Below are positions 61,539-64,000 of a DNA stretch of 64,000 bases, one piece after another; within the stretch, counting starts at the first letter, position 1; each line of letters starts with the position of its first letter. The position numbers and the translations under genes are program-made. The DNA comes from Streptomyces poriferorum (lineage in GTDB: Bacteria > Actinomycetota > Actinomycetes > Streptomycetales > Streptomycetaceae): NCBI RefSeq assembly GCF_019399235.1, contig NZ_JAELVH010000016.1:17949-81948 (forward strand). The letters are read 5' to 3'. The notes under the pieces were generated by a model. That model did no database searches. It was not told the origin of the DNA and saw only the letters and a program-made list of their open reading frames with translations.

Positions 61539-62231
61539 TCAGCCTGCGTTCGGCCGGGGTGCCGCGGAGAGGCTCTGCTTGACGTACCGGCTGGTCTCGT
61601 CGGCGAGGATCTCGGGCAGGCCGGTCTCGATCCCGTCCAGGGCCTGGGCGGCGACATCGGCGGCGGCGACCTTCTGATCGGCGGGTACGCCGGCGGCCAT
61701 GTCGGTGTCCATGTAGCCGACGTGCAGCGCCGAGACGGTGATGCCACGCGGCGCCAACTCCTCACGCGTCGCGTCGCTCAGCGCCCAGGCGGCGGCCTTG
61801 GAGGCCGCGTAGGAGCCGAGGCCGGCCGGATGGAACCAGGACAGCGCGGACAGGACGTTGAGTACGGCGCCGCCACCGTTGCGCTCGATGACGGGGGCGA
61901 AGGCGCGGGTCGTGGCGAGCGGGCCGAAGAAGTTGGTCTCCATCTCCCGGCGCACCTCATCGATGTCGCCTCCGAGCAGCGTCGCACCGGTGGAGATGCC
62001 CGCATTGTTGATCAGCAGTGTCGCGTCGGACGCCACGCGGGCGGCCTCCCGTATCGACGACTCGTCCGTGACGTCCAGTCGCAGGGGGATGACGCCCGGG
62101 ACGTCGACCGTCTCGGGGCGTCGGGCCGCGCCGTACACCTTCGCGCCGCGCTCGACGAGCTGGGCGGCCAGGTGCCGCCCGAGCCCCCGGTTGGCGCCCG
62201 TGACGACCGCGACCGTGTTCTTCGGTTCCAT
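61539..62231 (-). CDS. SDR-family oxidoreductase
   Basis: The 230-residue enzyme has the short-chain dehydrogenase pattern T-G-x-x-x-G-x-G (VVTGANRGLGRHLAAQL), the NNAG motif (LLINNAGIST), Ser in LSALSWF and the Y-x-x-x-K pair (GSYAASKAAAWAL). Substrate is unknown. It is divergent from a TetR gene with a perfect dyad between them, so it is probably the TetR target. Confidence 0.93.
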   Translation of the reverse strand: MEPKNTVAVVTGANRGLGRHLAAQLVERGAKVYGAARRPETVDVPGVIPLRLDVTDESSIREAARVASDATLLINNAGISTGATLLGGDIDEVRREMETNFFGPLATTRAFAPVIERNGGGAVLNVLSALSWFHPAGLGSYAASKAAAWALSDATREELAPRGITVSALHVGYMDTDMAAGVPADQKVAAADVAAQALDGIETGLPEILADETSRYVKQSLSAAPRPNAG

Positions 62232-62276
62232 GCCTGCTCCTGGTCCTGGCGAGCGCCGTCGGCAGCCCGCAACGAA

Positions 62277-62298
62277 TTAGATTATGCATCCAATCTAA
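62277..62298. promoter_or_regulatory. Inverted repeat, SDR/TetR operator
   Basis: TTAGATT-(8)-AATCTAA is a perfect 7-bp inverted repeat in the AT-rich divergent promoter, 46 bases before the SDR start and 49 before the TetR start. Confidence 0.7.
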
Positions 62299-62346
62299 AC
62301 ATGAGCCTATGATAGATGCCAGTCGACATCCAAACGGGAGGTGGCC

Positions 62347-62907
62347 ATGGGCCGCGTATCGCAGGCGCAGGCGGAGGAAAACCGCAGGCGGGTGGTGGAC
62401 ACCGCATCCCGCTTGTTCCGGGAGCAGGGCACGCAGGTCAGCGTCGCGGACCTGATGAAGGCGGCCGGCCTGACCCACGGCGCGTTCTACAAGCAGTTCG
62501 CCTCCAAGGAGGCACTGGTCGACGAGGCCACCGCCCACGCCTTCGCCGAGCTCAACCAGCGCTACGGCGCTGGGCTCGAGCAGCACGACGGGCAGCGCGA
62601 AGCCGCCCAGCAGGCACTGATCGACGTGTACCTCTCCGTCGAACACCGCGACGACCCGGCGGACGGCTGCCCGGTCGCCGCGCTCGCCACCGACATCGCG
62701 CGCGAGGGCGGGGGGCCGGAGGGCCGTCGCGTCTACGCCGAGGGAGTGGCCGACTTCGCCGACTTCCTCGCCACCGACGACCAGGAGGGCATCGTCCGCC
62801 TCTGCACCCTGTTCGGCGCGCTGGTCCTGTCCCGGGCCACCAAGGGCTCCCCACTGTCCGGGGAGATCCTCGCCGCCGCCCACGCAGCCTTGACGGAAAC
62901 CGGCTGA
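62347..62907 (+). CDS. TetR-family transcriptional regulator
   Basis: The 186-residue protein has the TetR start NRRRVVDTASRLFREQGTQV, then VADLMKAAGLTHGAFYKQFA and SKEALVDEA. The C-terminal half contains DDPADGCPVAALATDIAREG, a pattern of TetR members often paired with SDR enzymes. GGGAGG 5-7 bases before ATG 62347 sets the start. Confidence 0.92.
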   Translation: MGRVSQAQAEENRRRVVDTASRLFREQGTQVSVADLMKAAGLTHGAFYKQFASKEALVDEATAHAFAELNQRYGAGLEQHDGQREAAQQALIDVYLSVEHRDDPADGCPVAALATDIAREGGGPEGRRVYAEGVADFADFLATDDQEGIVRLCTLFGALVLSRATKGSPLSGEILAAAHAALTETG

Positions 62908-63444
62908 TCAGGGGCGCCGTGCGGGTGCACACCGAGCGCACTCGTGGGCGCCGGGCGTCCGCGCCGGGAGGAGGAGGCGGGAGGAGACCGCCGATGCCTG
63001 GCGCACCGGCTTCACCGGGCGCCAGACATGAGGGCATGCCCGGCGCAGGCTCAGCGGAGCAGTGCGCGTTCGGATCTCGGTTGTGTATCGCGGCGCTCCG
63101 TCCGCCACGTAGCGGATTGTCGGACGAACGCGTCGACGGCCGGCCGGGGCGCCGGCGCCCGTTCGTCCGCGTGCCGGTCCTGGCCCTTGGGTGCACGATC
63201 ATGCAGAGGCAGGCCGGTCAGGCCGCTTCGGTGAAAGTCCCTGCTCTCCCAGCGAAGGCCCGTGTCGCGCCGATGCGCGTGCGTTCCTTGCGGTGGGCGG
63301 CGAGGACGGCGGGACGGCGGGCGTTCGCGTCGCGCCGACGCAGGCAGGCGCGCAGCGCGCGGGGCCGGACCGTGGGCCGAGCGCGGTGGCAGACGCAAGG
63401 ATCCCGACCGTGAGCCCTGCCGCCGGCGCCGGGCGGCCCCACGA
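62908..63444. other. Gene-poor gap with a possible transposase tail
   Basis: On the minus strand a short run ending at 63218 reads LRACLRRRDANARRPAVLAA, then HRKERTRIGATRAFAGRAG. It resembles the basic ends of some streptomycete transposases, but I cannot place it in a family firmly. The rest shows no gene. Confidence 0.3.
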
Positions 63445-64000
63445 TCATGCCGACGACCGGCGCCTACGCGCCGTCATGGACGAGGCAGGCGTTGCCTGAT
63501 ACGGCACTGGGAGAGGGAGACGAAGCTCCTGTGCCGCCGACGTCACACAGCGGAAGCCAATGTTCCCGGCGCTGCTGTCGGGGGTGTTGGAGCTACGCGC
63601 GTCCACCCGGTATCGGAAGCAGTAGCTCTCGTGGCACAGGTAGGAACCGCCGCGCATGACCTTGCGCTCGGCCCGGTCGGGTCCGGTCGGGTTGTTCCTC
63701 GTGCCCGTGACGTGCCAGGTGGGGTGGAACCAGTCGGCGCACCACTCCCACACGTTGCCGCACGTGTTGTGGAGGCCGTAGCCGTTGGGTTCGTAGGCGT
63801 CGGCCGGGGCGGTACCGACGTAGCCGTCGGCGCCGGTGTCGCGGTCGGGGAATTCGCCCTGCCACACGTTCATCCGGTGGACGCCGCCCGGTTCGCGTGC
63901 GTCGCCCCAGGGGTAGCGGGCCTGCACCAGTCCCCCGCGTGCGGCGTACTCCCATTCGGCCTCGGTGGGCAGGCAATTGCCTGCCCACCGAGGCCGAATG
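63445..64000 (-). CDS. Formylglycine-generating-enzyme-like (SUMF1/FGE-sulfatase domain) protein, 5' end outside window
   Basis: The frame is open from the right edge to 63445. It shows the FGE-sulfatase core: LPTEAEWEYAARGG, NVWQGEFPDRDTGADGYVGT, YGLHNTCGNVWEWCADWF, KVMRGGSYLCHESYCFRYRV and NIGFRCV. SYCFRYR matches the active-site Cys-x-x-R-Y-R of formylglycine-generating enzymes, and a second Cys lies four residues before it. True FGE oxidises a Cys of sulfatases. Many relatives serve other pathways, and no sulfatase is in the window. A 48-bp palindrome covers the codons at the window edge, so the first codons seen may be altered. Confidence 0.85.
   Translation of the reverse strand, partial: IRPRWAGNCLPTEAEWEYAARGGLVQARYPWGDAREPGGVHRMNVWQGEFPDRDTGADGYVGTAPADAYEPNGYGLHNTCGNVWEWCADWFHPTWHVTGTRNNPTGPDRAERKVMRGGSYLCHESYCFRYRVDARSSNTPDSSAGNIGFRCVTSAAQELRLPLPVPYQATPASSMTARRRRSSA
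63953..64000. repeat. Perfect 48-bp palindrome at the right edge
   Basis: The 24 bases from 63953 (CATTCGGCCTCGG...) are the exact reverse complement of the last 24 bases of the window, with no spacer (centre between 63976 and 63977). Because the right arm ends at the window edge, the palindrome may continue further. Confidence 0.95.

Noticed and set aside
62316..63413. A 365-codon plus-strand frame over the TetR gene and the gap after it
   Set aside because: It is out of frame with a clear TetR gene and is Arg/Gly/Pro-rich.

Overview
The window is high-GC DNA that reads as a Streptomyces accessory or chromosome-arm region. Support comes from strong third-position GC, many GTG starts and ATGA/GTGA gene overlaps, a complete Streptomyces-type conservon (cvnA-B-C-D-E), rare TTA leucine codons, and many one-component regulators, each beside a transporter or enzyme. 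No rRNA, tRNA or CRISPR array was seen. Remnants of at least three insertion-sequence families and of an integrase mark past mobile DNA.

Layout. 1-4.8 kb: the 5' end of a BlaI/MecI-type repressor (minus) facing a terD-terD-terB tellurite/stress operon across a 16-bp palindrome, then two unassigned genes. 4.8-11.5 kb: broken DNA (integrase tail, PcaD-like gene start, IS3, ISAs1-like and IS30 tails, chimeric gene pieces) around ArsR/GNAT and PadR/oxidoreductase/MFS units. 11.5-18.4 kb: one open frame joining an indole prenyltransferase to a tryptophanase, followed by the conservon with its P450. 18.4-25.6 kb: a repeat-bearing gene-poor stretch, a MarR-MFS pair, a beta-glucosidase tail and a large SpoIIE-type phosphatase sensor. 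25.8-37 kb: a Tat-exported flavoprotein and a beta-glucoside-type locus (two GH3 enzymes, an MFS transporter, TetR and ROK regulators).

37.3-48.3 kb: two divergent operons around an IclR regulator. One encodes an aldehyde dehydrogenase, a ThDP enzyme and a Liv-type ABC importer with a fused permease-ATPase. The other encodes a family III CoA-transferase and a short citrate-synthase-like lyase. Together they suggest import of a branched carboxylic acid, CoA activation, C-C cleavage, decarboxylation and aldehyde oxidation. The substrate cannot be read from sequence.

48.5-58.7 kb: a PQQ island. A Tat-exported quinoprotein and a ThuA-like secreted protein precede pqqA-B-C-D-E. The quinoprotein and pqqA have near-matching promoters, each with the same downstream element. 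Convergent to pqqE is a quinate/shikimate catabolic operon (qsuB-, aroE- and aroQ-type) with a divergent TetR. 59.4-64 kb: oxidoreductases, a broken aldo/keto reductase, an SDR/TetR pair and a formylglycine-generating-enzyme-like gene that runs off the right edge through a perfect 48-bp palindrome.

All functional calls are homology recognition by eye. No database search was run.
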